From positions 9,249 through 73,248 of the forward strand of contig DKDL01000101.1 of the NCBI GenBank assembly GCA_002449335.1: 64,000 nt of DNA. The letters are read 5' to 3'. The notes beneath the pieces are model-generated. The model was not told where the DNA came from, did no database searches, and worked only from the letters and a program-made list of their open reading frames with translations. Below, piece by piece: positions 1-9,027 of this stretch (positions are counted from its first letter, which is position 1; each line of letters begins with the position of its first letter). The position numbers were made by a program, and so were the translations under genes. The DNA is from Succinatimonas sp. UBA6849 (GTDB lineage Bacteria > Pseudomonadota > Gammaproteobacteria > Enterobacterales > Succinivibrionaceae).

Positions 1-1
1 T

Positions 2-157
2 CAATTTTCAATCGAGGGTCAGGGGGTCTTTGAATTTGACGCTGGCAGAGTTGTGGTAAAAGTAAAGATGGATGAAGCTTCTAAAAAGATCTGCAAGGAG
101 ATCAATGAAGAAGCCACAGCTATGTCTACAAAACTAGAGGTAGAGCAGTACCATTAG
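2..157 (+). CDS. C-terminal fragment of an unidentified protein
   Basis: An open frame enters from the left edge and stops at a TAG at 155-157, giving the last 51 residues of a protein. The fragment has a beta-rich start (FSIEGQGVFEFDAGRVVVKV) followed by a charged helix with one Cys and ends in VEQYH. A good rho-independent terminator follows 50 bases later, which supports a real gene end. I do not recognise the family; the missing upstream part would be needed. Confidence 0.55.
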   Translation, partial: QFSIEGQGVFEFDAGRVVVKVKMDEASKKICKEINEEATAMSTKLEVEQYH

Positions 158-208
158 TTTTAAGCTGGCTTTTAAAAACTTTTGAGCTAAATTTTGGCTC
201 TCTAAAAG

Positions 209-234
209 AGGATGTTTAAAAACGTCCTTTTTTT
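209..234 (+). terminator. Rho-independent terminator
   Basis: A 9-bp stem (AGGATGTTT pairing with AAACGTCCT, one G-T wobble) with a short loop, followed by a run of T. It closes the transcription unit that enters from the left, before prmB. Confidence 0.75.
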
Positions 235-338
235 ATGCAAAATTTCGGTGTTTTTCAAATACACAGCTTTGAAATTTCACTATGCTATAATGCATAAGCT
301 TCTTTGAAGCGTATGTTTTTCAATTTCGCAAAGGTTAT

Positions 339-1361
339 ATGTCGAAACTTCAGAATAATGCAGAGATCTCTAACATTCATGCTATGTTAGATGAGCTTCC
401 AAACGCAGAACAGATCCAAGATTCAATCGTTAACGAATTATCAACAGTACAAGACGTAGTACGTTATCTTGTATCCTGTTTTTCAAGCCACTCTATCTTT
501 GTAGGTCATGGTACAGACAATTACTGGGATGAAGCTTTGGAAATTGTCCAGGCTGTAATGCATCTTCAGCCACCATGTGATGATTCAACCTTAAACTCAA
601 AGTTAACTAAGAGTGAGAGGGTAATTATTGCCAAGATTGCTGTACAGAGAATTTTAGAGAGAATTCCTACTCCATACCTGACTCACAGAGCATTCTTCTG
701 CGGTAAAGAATTCTATGTTGATGACAGAGTCATCATCCCAAGATCACCTATTGCCGAGTTAATCGAGAATGGCTTTGATCCTTATCTTGAGAGAAGCCCT
801 GAAAGAGTACTTGATATGTGTACAGGCTCTGCCTGCATCGCTATTGCCATTGCTCTTCACTTTGACGGTGATGTTGAGGTTGATGCTGTAGATATTTCAG
901 ATGAAGCTTTAGATGTAGCAAATATCAATATTCAGGGTTACGGTCTTGAGAATGTAGTAACTCCTATTAAATCTGATTTATTCAATAACCTGCCTGAAGG
1001 CGATAAGTATGATCTTATCGTGGCAAATCCTCCTTATGTAGACAGCTATGATTTAGCTACTATGCCAGAGGAGTTTAACCGTGAACCTGATCTTGCATTA
1101 GGCTCTGGTGATGACGGTTTAGATTGTGCTAAGAGAATTTTAGCTGATGCAGCTGACTTCCTGAATGATGACGGTATCTTAATTATGGAAGTAGGTAATT
1201 CTGAAGAGCATTTAGTTGACCTCTTCCCAACCGTACCATTCCACTTTGTTGATTTAAAACGCGGTGGTACCGGTGTCTTTATCTTATCAAAAGAACAGTT
1301 AAAGACTTATCATGAGGTCTTTGCAAAAGCTGCTGCTGAGGTAGTAAACAATGAGCGCTAA
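339..1361 (+). CDS. prmB: Ribosomal protein uL3 glutamine methyltransferase PrmB
   Basis: N5-glutamine methyltransferase that methylates a conserved Gln of ribosomal protein L3 using S-adenosylmethionine. A helical N-terminal domain (about residues 1-130) precedes a Rossmann methyltransferase domain with the SAM motif [14 protein letters not shown] (near 155-170) and the diagnostic catalytic NPPY (near 229). At 340 residues it is slightly longer than the usual 310. The ATG at 339 has AAGG five bases upstream. It overlaps aroC by 11 bases, so the two are translationally coupled, as in many gammaproteobacteria. PrmC is the main alternative, but the gene order and N-terminal domain favour PrmB. 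Confidence 0.93.
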   Translation: MSKLQNNAEISNIHAMLDELPNAEQIQDSIVNELSTVQDVVRYLVSCFSSHSIFVGHGTDNYWDEALEIVQAVMHLQPPCDDSTLNSKLTKSERVIIAKIAVQRILERIPTPYLTHRAFFCGKEFYVDDRVIIPRSPIAELIENGFDPYLERSPERVLDMCTGSACIAIAIALHFDGDVEVDAVDISDEALDVANINIQGYGLENVVTPIKSDLFNNLPEGDKYDLIVANPPYVDSYDLATMPEEFNREPDLALGSGDDGLDCAKRILADAADFLNDDGILIMEVGNSEEHLVDLFPTVPFHFVDLKRGGTGVFILSKEQLKTYHEVFAKAAAEVVNNER

Positions 1362-2448
1362 TACCTTTGGTGAGCTGTTTAGAGTTACTACCTGCGGTGA
1401 GAGCCATGGCTTGGCTTTAGCTGCAATTATTGATGGTGTACCACCTCTAATTGAGTTAGATGAGTCAGACATTCAGCCTGATCTTGACAGACGTCGTCCA
1501 GGCTCTACCCGTTATGGCACTCCACGTAATGAAGCTGATAAAGTAAAGATTATTTCAGGTGTATTCGAAGGTAAGACTACAGGTACTCCTATTGGTCTTA
1601 TCATTGAGAACACCTCTCAGAGATCTGGCGATTATTCAGCTATCATGAATTCATTCAGACCTGGTCATGCTGATTACACCTATCTGTCAAAATACGGTAT
1701 TCGTGATTACCGTGGTGGTGGCAGAGCTTCTGCTCGTGAAACTGCTATGAGAGTTGCAGCAGGTGCTGTAGCTAAAAAAGTTTTAAAGAAACTTTTTAAT
1801 ATCACTGTAGATGGTTGCGTAACTGCCATAGGTGAAGTTTCAACTGATATCTATGATGCAAAGACTGCATTAGAGAATGAGTTTAACTTCTCAGACTTAT
1901 CAAAGATTGATGCTCTAAAAGCTTTATTTAAAGATTTAGCAACTACTGGCGACTCTGTAGGTGCTGTAGTGCAGGTAAGAGCTCATGGCGTAAAAGCAGG
2001 TTTAGGTGATCCTGTTTTCAATCGTCTAGATGCACAGATTGCTTCAGCTATGATGGGCATTAACGCAGTTAAAGGTGTAGAGATTGGTGATGGCTTTGAA
2101 ATGGCCAAAATGAGGGGATCAGAGGCTCGTGATGAACTTACCCCTGAGAAATTCACCTCAAACCATTCTGGTGGCATTTTAGGCGGTATTAGCTCAGGTC
2201 AGGAGATCATTGTTAAGATGGCTCTAAAGCCAACTTCAAGTATCCTTGTACCAGGAAACACCATCGATAAAGAGGGTAAGGTTTGCTCTATTGTAACTAA
2301 AGGTCGTCATGATCCTTGTGTGGGTATTAGGGCTGTCCCTATTGCTGAAGCTATGCTTGCAATTACTCTTTTAGATGCTGCTCTTCGCAATAAAGCTCAA
2401 TGCTTTAATGTACCTCCTCAACCTTTTGAAATCCCTGTTGAAGGTTAA
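1351..2448 (+). CDS. aroC: Chorismate synthase
   Basis: Last step of the shikimate pathway: eliminates phosphate from EPSP to give chorismate, with reduced FMN, in the cytoplasm. The 365-residue length is normal. Family signatures are visible: GESHG near the start (residues 16-20), the [12 protein letters not shown] region, and [19 protein letters not shown] (near 123-141). It starts inside the end of prmB, so expression is coupled. A strong hairpin follows the stop codon. Confidence 0.97.
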   Translation: MSANTFGELFRVTTCGESHGLALAAIIDGVPPLIELDESDIQPDLDRRRPGSTRYGTPRNEADKVKIISGVFEGKTTGTPIGLIIENTSQRSGDYSAIMNSFRPGHADYTYLSKYGIRDYRGGGRASARETAMRVAAGAVAKKVLKKLFNITVDGCVTAIGEVSTDIYDAKTALENEFNFSDLSKIDALKALFKDLATTGDSVGAVVQVRAHGVKAGLGDPVFNRLDAQIASAMMGINAVKGVEIGDGFEMAKMRGSEARDELTPEKFTSNHSGGILGGISSGQEIIVKMALKPTSSILVPGNTIDKEGKVCSIVTKGRHDPCVGIRAVPIAEAMLAITLLDAALRNKAQCFNVPPQPFEIPVEG

Positions 2449-2453
2449 TCTTT

Positions 2454-2479
2454 GATACTCAGGCGCAAGCCTGAGTATC
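2454..2479 (+). terminator. Perfect 11-bp hairpin after aroC, no U tract
   Basis: GATACTCAGGC and GCCTGAGTATC pair perfectly around a GCAA (GNRA) tetraloop, five bases after the aroC stop. No T run follows, so it may act as an RNA-stabilising 3' end, a rho-assisted stop or a processing site rather than a classic terminator. Confidence 0.55.
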
Positions 2480-2515
2480 ACCTCATAACCAGTCCAATTC
2501 TCAAAACTTCTACAG

Positions 2516-3007
2516 ATGCTACATAATGCTATGCCTTCTTCTGATAATCGTTTCTTATCAAATTTAGAGCACTTTGACACCTTTGCTTTTAAGTTTCTCT
2601 CTAAAAGAGAGGTGGTAATTCAGGATTGTGAATATACAGGCATAGTCTTCTCAGACCGAGCTAAATCCATATTTTTTGATGAACGGTCACAAGATGACTG
2701 CAATGATTTGTACCTGAATACCAAGATAGTTGCTCTCTGTGCAAAGAGTTTGTTTGATGATGATATTAGCGCTCATAAGATTGTGTTCTCGGTTATCTAT
2801 AATAAGAGAGCTCAAAACTTAATCTTAAAGGCTGATAGAGAGCAAATGCCTTACTTTGTATCACCTGAGTATGAGAATGCTCTTTTTGTCATTGCTAAAA
2901 AGGAATTTGACTATTATGTATTTGTTGAGAAAAGCTATTCAAAGATAAAAACATTGTTAGAAAAACTCAGCCTTGCAACTACTTTCTCTGAATACGTAAA
3001 ACTATGA
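2516..3007 (+). CDS. Hypothetical protein downstream of aroC
   Basis: A 163-residue soluble protein of unknown function: no signal peptide, no membrane segment, no motif I recognise. It is rich in Phe, Tyr, Asp and Lys and looks like one compact cytoplasmic domain. It lies 67 bases after aroC beyond the hairpin. Neither the ATG at 2516 nor the in-frame ATG at 2531 has a convincing ribosome site. It is not mepA, which often follows aroC. The minus-strand terminator of xanP lies between its stop and xanP. Confidence 0.6.
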   Translation: MLHNAMPSSDNRFLSNLEHFDTFAFKFLSKREVVIQDCEYTGIVFSDRAKSIFFDERSQDDCNDLYLNTKIVALCAKSLFDDDISAHKIVFSVIYNKRAQNLILKADREQMPYFVSPEYENALFVIAKKEFDYYVFVEKSYSKIKTLLEKLSLATTFSEYVKL

Positions 3008-3043
3008 ATCTGAGAAGCAATCTCCAAATAAACTAACACCTAT

Positions 3044-3071
3044 CAATAAAAAACGGCACCTAATGGTGCCG
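3044..3071 (-). terminator. Terminator of the xpt-xanP operon
   Basis: CGGCACC and GGTGCCG form a 7-bp GC-rich stem around a 4-base loop. On the minus strand it is followed by six T. It lies 26 bases beyond the xanP stop. Confidence 0.85.
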
Positions 3072-3096
3072 TCATACGAGAATATGAAGGAAAGTA

Positions 3097-4440
3097 TTAT
3101 TCTTTAATTCTAATGAGCATATTAGACAGAATAGCTACAATACCGCCTGTGGTAATACCTGATGAGAATAGAGTTGAAATCTCCTGTGGGAACTTACTTA
3201 AAATCTCAGGCACAAGCTCAACTGATAAACCAAATGAGAAACTTAAAGCCATAACCAAGATAGCTTTACGGTTCATCTTTTGGGTAGAAATAATTCTGAT
3301 ACCAGCAGCAGCTACTGTTCCGAACATTAACAGAGTTGCACCACCTAAAACAGGATCAGGAATAAGAGCAAAGACTTTACCTACAGCAGGAAACATACCC
3401 AGAATAACTAAGAACAGGGCAATAAAGTAACCTACATAGCGAGATGCTACACCTGTTAACTGGATCATGCCGTTGTTTTGAGCAAAGATTGAGTTAGGGA
3501 AGGAGTTTAAGCAACCTGCTAACATAGAGTTAAAGCCGTCAGCTAAAATTCCTCCTGATGAGCGTTTCTGGAATTTCTCACCCTCAATAGGCTGTCCTGA
3601 AATCAAAGAGTTTGCTGTGATATCGCCATAAGCTTCAATAGCAGTGATAAGGTAAACCACACCTAAACCGATGATTGCAGCAGGATCAAATACCAAACCA
3701 TACTTAAATGGTGATGGAATATTAAAGCCACCATAGCTTTGGATTTGGGTAAAATCAACTCTACCTAAGAAATAAGCTACAACAAAGCCGATGATAAGAC
3801 CTAAAACGATAGAGCTCATTCTTAAGTATCTGTTAGAGCTTCTGTTAAAGATTAAGATACTGATTATAACAAGGGCAGCCAGACCTAAATTCTCCATAGA
3901 ACCAAAGGTTCCATCAGCTTTAGCTCCAAATCCACCACCACAGGAAATCACACCAACCTTAATTAAGCTCAGGCCAATTAAAGTAACCACGATACCTGAT
4001 ACTAAAGGGGTGATGATCTTTCTTGTGTAACGTAAGATCCTGCTGATGAACATTTCAACTACAGAACCAGAGATCACAGCACCAAAGATAGCAGCCAAGC
4101 CACCGTTTAAACCAGCACCAATAATAGGAGAGATAAAAGAGAAGGAAGTACCCTGAATACAAAGCAGACCGCAACCTATAGGACCTACACGTTTACACTG
4201 AATAAAGGTGGAGATACCTGAGGCCAGTAAAGACATGGAAATCAGATAGCTTGTGGTTTCTAAGTCTAATTTTAAAGCACCGGCAATAATGAGTGGAGGA
4301 GTAATAATAGCCACAAAGATTGCTAACAGATGCTGAAAAGCAGCAAACAAAGCCTCTTTTACAGGAGGTCTGTCTTCTAACTTATAGATAAGCTCTGATT
4401 TTGTTTCACCAAGAGGAGCTTCTTTTGTATTATCAGACAT
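3097..4440 (-). CDS. xanP: Xanthine permease (NCS2 family, XanP-like)
   Basis: Inner-membrane proton symporter for xanthine. About 12-14 hydrophobic segments span the 447 residues. The N-terminus (SELIYKLEDRPP), the QHLLAIFVAIITPPL segment, the QGTSFSFISP motif, the loop GDITANSLISGQPI and NSFPNSIFAQNNGMIQLTGVASRYVGY all match E. coli XanP by eye more closely than UraA or UacT. It follows xpt by 46 bases on the same strand, so uptake and phosphoribosylation of xanthine are encoded together. A minus-strand terminator follows. Confidence 0.92.
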   Translation of the reverse strand: MSDNTKEAPLGETKSELIYKLEDRPPVKEALFAAFQHLLAIFVAIITPPLIIAGALKLDLETTSYLISMSLLASGISTFIQCKRVGPIGCGLLCIQGTSFSFISPIIGAGLNGGLAAIFGAVISGSVVEMFISRILRYTRKIITPLVSGIVVTLIGLSLIKVGVISCGGGFGAKADGTFGSMENLGLAALVIISILIFNRSSNRYLRMSSIVLGLIIGFVVAYFLGRVDFTQIQSYGGFNIPSPFKYGLVFDPAAIIGLGVVYLITAIEAYGDITANSLISGQPIEGEKFQKRSSGGILADGFNSMLAGCLNSFPNSIFAQNNGMIQLTGVASRYVGYFIALFLVILGMFPAVGKVFALIPDPVLGGATLLMFGTVAAAGIRIISTQKMNRKAILVMALSFSFGLSVELVPEILSKFPQEISTLFSSGITTGGIVAILSNMLIRIKE

Positions 4441-4486
4441 TTTATTTAATCTCTTTTATCTAATCTAAGTTTAGGAACTTAAAAGA

Positions 4487-5086
4487 TTATTCTTTCTCTT
4501 TAAAGGTGATCTTGCAGTTATCTAGGCTGTCGATAATAGCTAATGATTCAACCTGATATCCACTCTCTCTTAAGAAGTCACCGCCGTGCTGGAATGACTT
4601 TTCAACGATAAAGCCCATGCCTGATAATTCAGCACCTGCTTTCTTTACTAAATCGATAATACCTTTTGCAGCATTACCGTTAGCTAAGAAGTCATCAATG
4701 AAAAGCACCTTATCACCTTTGCCTAAGAAATCCTTTGAGCAGCAGACTGTGTAAGCTCTGTTCTTAGTAAAAGAGAAAACTTCAGTGGTTAACATGTTGT
4801 CCATGGTTGAAGGCTTCTTCTTTTTAGCAAATACAACAGGAACATTTAAAAGAAAACCTACCATGATAGCTGGAGCAATACCTGATGCTTCGATGGTTAA
4901 GATCTTATTGATCTCTTTGTTTGCAAATCTGCGTACAAACTCAATTGACATTGATTGAAGCAATGTAGGATCGATCTGATGATTGATAAAACTGTCAACT
5001 TTCAGAATACCACCTTCTAAGCATTTGCCGTCCTGTTTAATTCTCTCAACTAGTGGGGCAAAAGGTCTGTAGTGAGTAGCCATCAT
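4487..5086 (-). CDS. xpt: Xanthine phosphoribosyltransferase (Bacillus type)
   Basis: Converts xanthine and PRPP to XMP in purine salvage. The 199 residues carry [13 protein letters not shown] near the start, IEASGIAPA, and the PRPP-binding loop [16 protein letters not shown] (near 128-143), all hallmarks of the Firmicute Xpt family rather than the shorter enterobacterial Gpt. Two consecutive ATG codons can serve as start; AGAGG lies just upstream. It begins 23 bases after rimO and precedes xanP, so the three probably share a transcript. No purine riboswitch is present in front of it. Confidence 0.92.
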   Translation of the reverse strand: MMATHYRPFAPLVERIKQDGKCLEGGILKVDSFINHQIDPTLLQSMSIEFVRRFANKEINKILTIEASGIAPAIMVGFLLNVPVVFAKKKKPSTMDNMLTTEVFSFTKNRAYTVCCSKDFLGKGDKVLFIDDFLANGNAAKGIIDLVKKAGAELSGMGFIVEKSFQHGGDFLRESGYQVESLAIIDSLDNCKITFKEKE

Positions 5087-5109
5087 TTGTACCTCTTAAA
5101 TGATTTTCT

Positions 5110-6435
5110 TTAATTCTTAATAAAGGAAATAGCGCCGTCTGTCTTTGAAACTAGCTCTGCTTCCATATCATGTTCATCATGGGAGACGATCTTAGCTTTT
5201 ACAAGATCGCCGACTTCAACACCTTTGGTGTTTGGAATTGAAATTACTCCATCAATATCAGGGGATTCGTACTTTGAACGGCCAACTGCAACGCCATCAT
5301 CTGAAACGTAGTCAATTAGAACCTGATATTCTTTGCCAACTCTCTGTTCGAGTTTTTCATAAGAGATTTTTGCCTGTGTCTCCATTAAAAGAGCTGCTCT
5401 GTGCTCTCTTAATTCCTCATCCACAGGATTTAAGTAATCGTTAGCTGCAGCGCCTTCTACATCTGAATAAGGGAAACATCCTACTCTATCTAATTTAGCT
5501 TCTTTAATAAAATCTAAAAGTTCATTAAACTGAGCTTCAGTTTCACCAGGGAAGCCTGCAATGAAAGTTGATCTGATTGCAATATCAGGACAAACAGCAC
5601 GCCAGTTTTCAATCAGACGCAGAGTTTTGTCGATATTACCAGGACGCTTCATTGCACGTAAAATGGTTGGATTTACATGCTGGAAAGGTACATCCAAATA
5701 AGGTAATACCAAGCCTTCAGCCATTAAATCAACCACTCTGTTAGCTTCATCTGATGGGTAGACATAGTGAACTCTAACCCAGCGTTTGAATTGACCTAAC
5801 TTACGCAAAAGTGATGATAGAGAGGTCTTATTCTTAAGATCCATACCGTAGTCAGAGCTGTCTTGCGCAATAACCAAAAGCTCTTTTACGCCACGACGCA
5901 CCAAATCCTCAGATTCTTTTAAAATTGAATCTACTTTTCTTGAACGAAGTGGTCCACGTAATGAAGGAATGATACAGAAAGAGCAGTGATGTCTGCATCC
6001 TTCTGCAATCTTAAGATAAGCATAATGAGGAGGAGTGAGCAGAATACCTGAAGCACCAACATTCTGGCGATCTGATTCACTAGGTTTACCTACTAATGAA
6101 ACGATACCGCGAATAACTGTAGCTCTCATACCAGGACCGTAAACAGCTGCAACTTGTGGATATCTGTCCATTACAAGTTTAGCTCTGGCACCTAGACAAC
6201 CTGTAACAATAACTTTACGAGCATAGTTTAGAGCTTCACCGATTGCCTGCATGGATTCTTCGACTGCAGGGCCGATAAAACCGCAGGTATTAACTACAAC
6301 TACATCACATTTGCTGTATTCGTTTTCGATTTTGTAGCCCATAGCTACAAGTACAGAGGTTAATCTTTGAGAGTCAACAAGATTTTTGGCACAGCCTAGG
6401 GAAACTAGACCAATTTTAGGAGTGTTCTGCTGCAT
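5110..6435 (-). CDS. rimO: Ribosomal protein uS12 methylthiotransferase RimO
   Basis: Radical-SAM enzyme that methylthiolates the conserved Asp of ribosomal protein S12. An N-terminal UPF0004 domain carries cluster Cys residues (LGCAKN, NTCG, TGCLGAR), then the radical-SAM triad CRHHCSFC (near 147-154), then a C-terminal TRAM domain (about 370-435). The 441-residue length matches the family. MiaB is the related alternative, but the SLGCAKNLVDSQR start is RimO-specific. It leads the rimO-xpt-xanP string, downstream of ppaC and its hairpin. Confidence 0.95.
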   Translation of the reverse strand: MQQNTPKIGLVSLGCAKNLVDSQRLTSVLVAMGYKIENEYSKCDVVVVNTCGFIGPAVEESMQAIGEALNYARKVIVTGCLGARAKLVMDRYPQVAAVYGPGMRATVIRGIVSLVGKPSESDRQNVGASGILLTPPHYAYLKIAEGCRHHCSFCIIPSLRGPLRSRKVDSILKESEDLVRRGVKELLVIAQDSSDYGMDLKNKTSLSSLLRKLGQFKRWVRVHYVYPSDEANRVVDLMAEGLVLPYLDVPFQHVNPTILRAMKRPGNIDKTLRLIENWRAVCPDIAIRSTFIAGFPGETEAQFNELLDFIKEAKLDRVGCFPYSDVEGAAANDYLNPVDEELREHRAALLMETQAKISYEKLEQRVGKEYQVLIDYVSDDGVAVGRSKYESPDIDGVISIPNTKGVEVGDLVKAKIVSHDEHDMEAELVSKTDGAISFIKN

Positions 6436-6468
6436 TAAATTCTCTTATAGGTTTAATTCTCGATAGCC

Positions 6469-6496
6469 AAAAGCCAGGTAAAAACCTGGCTTTTTG
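6469..6496 (-). terminator. Terminator after ppaC
   Basis: A 10-bp stem, AAAGCCAGGT with ACCTGGCTTT, around a short A loop between ppaC and rimO. A short T run follows on either strand. On the minus strand it would end ppaC transcripts about 20 bases after the stop. Confidence 0.75.
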
Positions 6497-6511
6497 CAAT
6501 TAGAAAAGTAA

Positions 6512-7429
6512 TTAGGCCTTGAATGCACCCTGCAGTGGTGGAACAACCTGCTTCTTACGGCTCATTACACCAGGCATCCACATTACGTCAGCTTTCTTAG
6601 TACCTAAAGCTTCGATAACCTTGTTCTCATCATCTGAAGCAACTAGTAGCTCTGAACCTTCTTTCATGATGTCGGTTAGAACTAAGATAGCGCTGTGACG
6701 ACCTTCAGCCTTAACTGCATTTAACTCGTCCTGTAAAGCCTTCTTTAACTCAGGGGTTACCATTGATAGAGAGATTAACTCTAACTGACCGATACCGATC
6801 TTCTTGCCACCCATATCAAAGTCTTTGAAGTCGCGGAAGATTAAATCACGAGGTGAAGCATCAAGATTTGACTTAGCTTTGAACATATCCATGCCTAAAG
6901 CCTCAGTATCAGAAACTGATGCAATCTTTGCTAACTCAGCAGCTGCTTTCTTATCGAACTCAGTGCAGGTAGGGCTCTTGAATAAAACGGTGTCTGATAA
7001 GATAGCGCATAACATTGCACCAGCTAAATCAGCAGGAATTGCTACATTGTAGTAATCAGCTACCATCTTAACGATGGTGTTAGCGCAGCCATATGGCTGG
7101 ATCCAGCACTCTAATGGAGTATCTGAGGTTACATCACCTAACTTGTGGTGATCAACGATACCTAAAAGCTTAGCCTTTGAGAAATCTTCAGGAGCCTGTG
7201 CAAGATCTGAGTAGTCAACTAAGTAAACTTCTTTATCTGCAACTGATGAGATAACCTTAGGAGCCTTTAAATTGAACTTTTTTAAAACGAACTCGGTCTC
7301 AGGAGCAGGTTCGCCCTGAGCTACAGCTTCGGCATCAATACCGCGAGCCTTTAAAACGTGTGCATATGAAAGAGCTGCAACAATTGAGTCTGTATCTGGA
7401 TTCTTGTGTCCTAGAACTAAAACGCTCAT
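6512..7429 (-). CDS. ppaC: Manganese-dependent inorganic pyrophosphatase (family II)
   Basis: Cytoplasmic enzyme hydrolysing pyrophosphate to phosphate, pulling biosynthetic reactions forward. It belongs to the DHH phosphoesterase family: metal-binding GHKNPDTDSI at the start (residues 7-16), DYSD near 73, DHHKLGD (near 93-99), and a DHHA2 C-terminal domain with the substrate-binding SRKKQ near the end. 305 residues is typical. Family II enzymes are common in Firmicutes and anaerobes and rarer in gammaproteobacteria, so this may be an old acquisition. It is a separate unit, divergent from the Sel1 gene at 7649. Confidence 0.95.
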   Translation of the reverse strand: MSVLVLGHKNPDTDSIVAALSYAHVLKARGIDAEAVAQGEPAPETEFVLKKFNLKAPKVISSVADKEVYLVDYSDLAQAPEDFSKAKLLGIVDHHKLGDVTSDTPLECWIQPYGCANTIVKMVADYYNVAIPADLAGAMLCAILSDTVLFKSPTCTEFDKKAAAELAKIASVSDTEALGMDMFKAKSNLDASPRDLIFRDFKDFDMGGKKIGIGQLELISLSMVTPELKKALQDELNAVKAEGRHSAILVLTDIMKEGSELLVASDDENKVIEALGTKKADVMWMPGVMSRKKQVVPPLQGAFKA

Positions 7430-7552
7430 CTGTAATTCCTCAAATTATTTGGTACGAAAAATTTAATCTTGATATTTTACTCTTAAAGCGTCTTGTAGTC
7501 ACCACTATTTCATTAAAAGTAATGCCTTTTATGCAAATTGTGACCACTCTTT

Positions 7553-7582
7553 TTGAGGATAATTGCGCTTTTAAACTATAAT
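7553..7582 (+). promoter_or_regulatory. Putative sigma-70 promoter for the Sel1 gene
   Basis: TTGAGG at 7553-7558 and a perfect TATAAT at 7577-7582, 18 bases apart, about 67 bases before the ATG at 7649. Confidence 0.5.
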
Positions 7583-7648
7583 GAGTGTTTTAGTTATAAA
7601 AGCTTTAAGCAGCAAGTTAAAGCTGGTATTAGAAAAACGGAATTATAA

Positions 7649-8260
7649 ATGATTAAAAAATTAGCTCTGACGATAGCTACAACTATGACTTTGTGTTCAT
7701 TATCAGGAATAACTCTGGCAAAGGATAATGATGTTGCCACTTTGCAAAAAAGTTGTAATGAAGGAGATCTTGAAAACTGTTATATCGTAGGCACTCTCTA
7801 TATGGATGGTGACGGTGTAACTAAAGATGCTTTCTCTGGTGTAAAACTAATTGAAAAAGCCTGTGAAGGCGGTGTGGTTGATGCATGTTCTTTACTTGGA
7901 GAAGTATATCTTACAGGAAAAGGAGTAAAGGCAAACTCTAATCAGGCAAGCTACTACGTGACTAAAGCCTGCGAAGGCGGTGACATGTACGCCTGTGCTG
8001 TTTTAGGCTCTATGCATGCTAAAGGTCTTGGTGTAAGACGTGATTTAGATAATGCTGCTACTTACTTTAAGAAGTCATGTGACGGTGGAGAGGGCTTTGG
8101 TTGCCTTTTATTAGGCAAACTTTATGAAGATGGCTTTGGTGTAAACAAAAACTACGCTACAGCTAAATCTCTATTAGAGAAGTCCTGTTCTTTAGGAAAT
8201 GAAGAAGGCTGTAAGAACTTGAAACTTTTAAAAGAGAAAATGACTAAAGACAGTAAATAA
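7649..8260 (+). CDS. Exported cysteine-containing Sel1-repeat protein
   Basis: A signal peptide (about residues 1-24, cleavage after TLA) leads into four to five Sel1/TPR-like repeats of about 36 residues, each with a conserved Cys pair (patterns such as KACEGGVVDACSLLGEVYL and KSCDGGEGFGCLLLGKLYEDG). This is the arrangement of the Helicobacter cysteine-rich Hcp proteins, where the cysteines form disulfides within each repeat, so the protein is probably periplasmic or secreted. Sel1 repeats mediate protein-protein contacts. It is followed by a second Sel1 protein and by type IV secretion-like genes on the same strand. No enzymatic activity can be inferred. Confidence 0.85.
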   Translation: MIKKLALTIATTMTLCSLSGITLAKDNDVATLQKSCNEGDLENCYIVGTLYMDGDGVTKDAFSGVKLIEKACEGGVVDACSLLGEVYLTGKGVKANSNQASYYVTKACEGGDMYACAVLGSMHAKGLGVRRDLDNAATYFKKSCDGGEGFGCLLLGKLYEDGFGVNKNYATAKSLLEKSCSLGNEEGCKNLKLLKEKMTKDSK

Positions 8261-8306
8261 GAAATTGCAAGTAAGAAATAGAAAATAAGACAAAGAGACA
8301 CAATAT

Positions 8307-8858
8307 ATGAAAGCCTTTGATAAGAATAGTTTTAATAATAAGTTTCTGAAACTAACAGTAGTAGCATTGCTTGCAAGCTTTTGCATTTCTCAATTTGCGA
8401 TGGCAAAAGACAGTAAAGAGGCAAAGTCATCATTCAACGATGCTATAAAAGCTCACATCGTAAAGTGTTTAGCCAAAGATGCCAAAGAGTGTTCAAAAGC
8501 TGCGGTTTTATTTCAAAACGGTATTGGTGTAACTCAGAGTAATGAGCAGGCTTTAGCTTATTTTGATAAAGCATGTGCTTTAAATTCAGGAACAGATTGC
8601 ATGAGACTTGCTGACCGCTACGTGGTAGGTGATGGTGTAGAACAAGACTCAAAGACCGCTTTTTCTTACTATAAAAAAGCTTGCAGTGCTAATGTTGCAG
8701 AGGCTTGTCGAAACATAGGTTTCATGTTTGAACTAGGTGATGGTACAGAACAGAATGTAGAGAAAGCTGCGGTTATGTATCAGTATGCATGCAATCTTAA
8801 AAATGAAGATGGATGCAAGCAGTTAGAAAGATTAGTTTCAAAAGTTAAGAAAAAGTGA
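8307..8858 (+). CDS. Second exported Sel1-repeat protein
   Basis: 183 residues with an N-terminal signal sequence (hydrophobic stretch about residues 14-32, cleavage near FAMA) and about four Cys-containing Sel1 repeats (for example KACALNSGTDCMRLADRYVVGDG). It is a diverged tandem paralog of the protein encoded 46 bases upstream and is probably co-transcribed. Likely periplasmic with disulfide-stabilised helical repeats; partner unknown. The neighbouring DotH-like and transglycosylase genes suggest a role at the cell envelope. Confidence 0.82.
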   Translation: MKAFDKNSFNNKFLKLTVVALLASFCISQFAMAKDSKEAKSSFNDAIKAHIVKCLAKDAKECSKAAVLFQNGIGVTQSNEQALAYFDKACALNSGTDCMRLADRYVVGDGVEQDSKTAFSYYKKACSANVAEACRNIGFMFELGDGTEQNVEKAAVMYQYACNLKNEDGCKQLERLVSKVKKK

Positions 8859-9027
8859 TTTTTGCAACTGTAATGAGTACAATACTAGGTTGAATAAAGT
8901 ATAGCTTTAGTACTTTTACTAAGCTAAATGAGTTCTTAATTTCGTTTAATTGTTTTAGTCTAGTTGATGATGTTCTAGTTTAGTTGATGGATAAGTTAAC
9001 AGACACAGTTGGTATAGCGTAGGTTGT

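Noticed and set aside
5232..5444. Plus-strand ORF inside rimO, and many similar long open frames opposite aroC, xanP, ppaC, the thi genes, yfhM and the JetD-like gene
   Set aside because: They lie fully antisense to well-supported genes, lack ribosome sites and show no recognisable protein pattern.
8940..9000. Repeated TCTAGTTGATG words upstream of the DotH-like gene
   Set aside because: Only two short imperfect copies in AT-rich sequence; no structure or spacing pattern to support a function.
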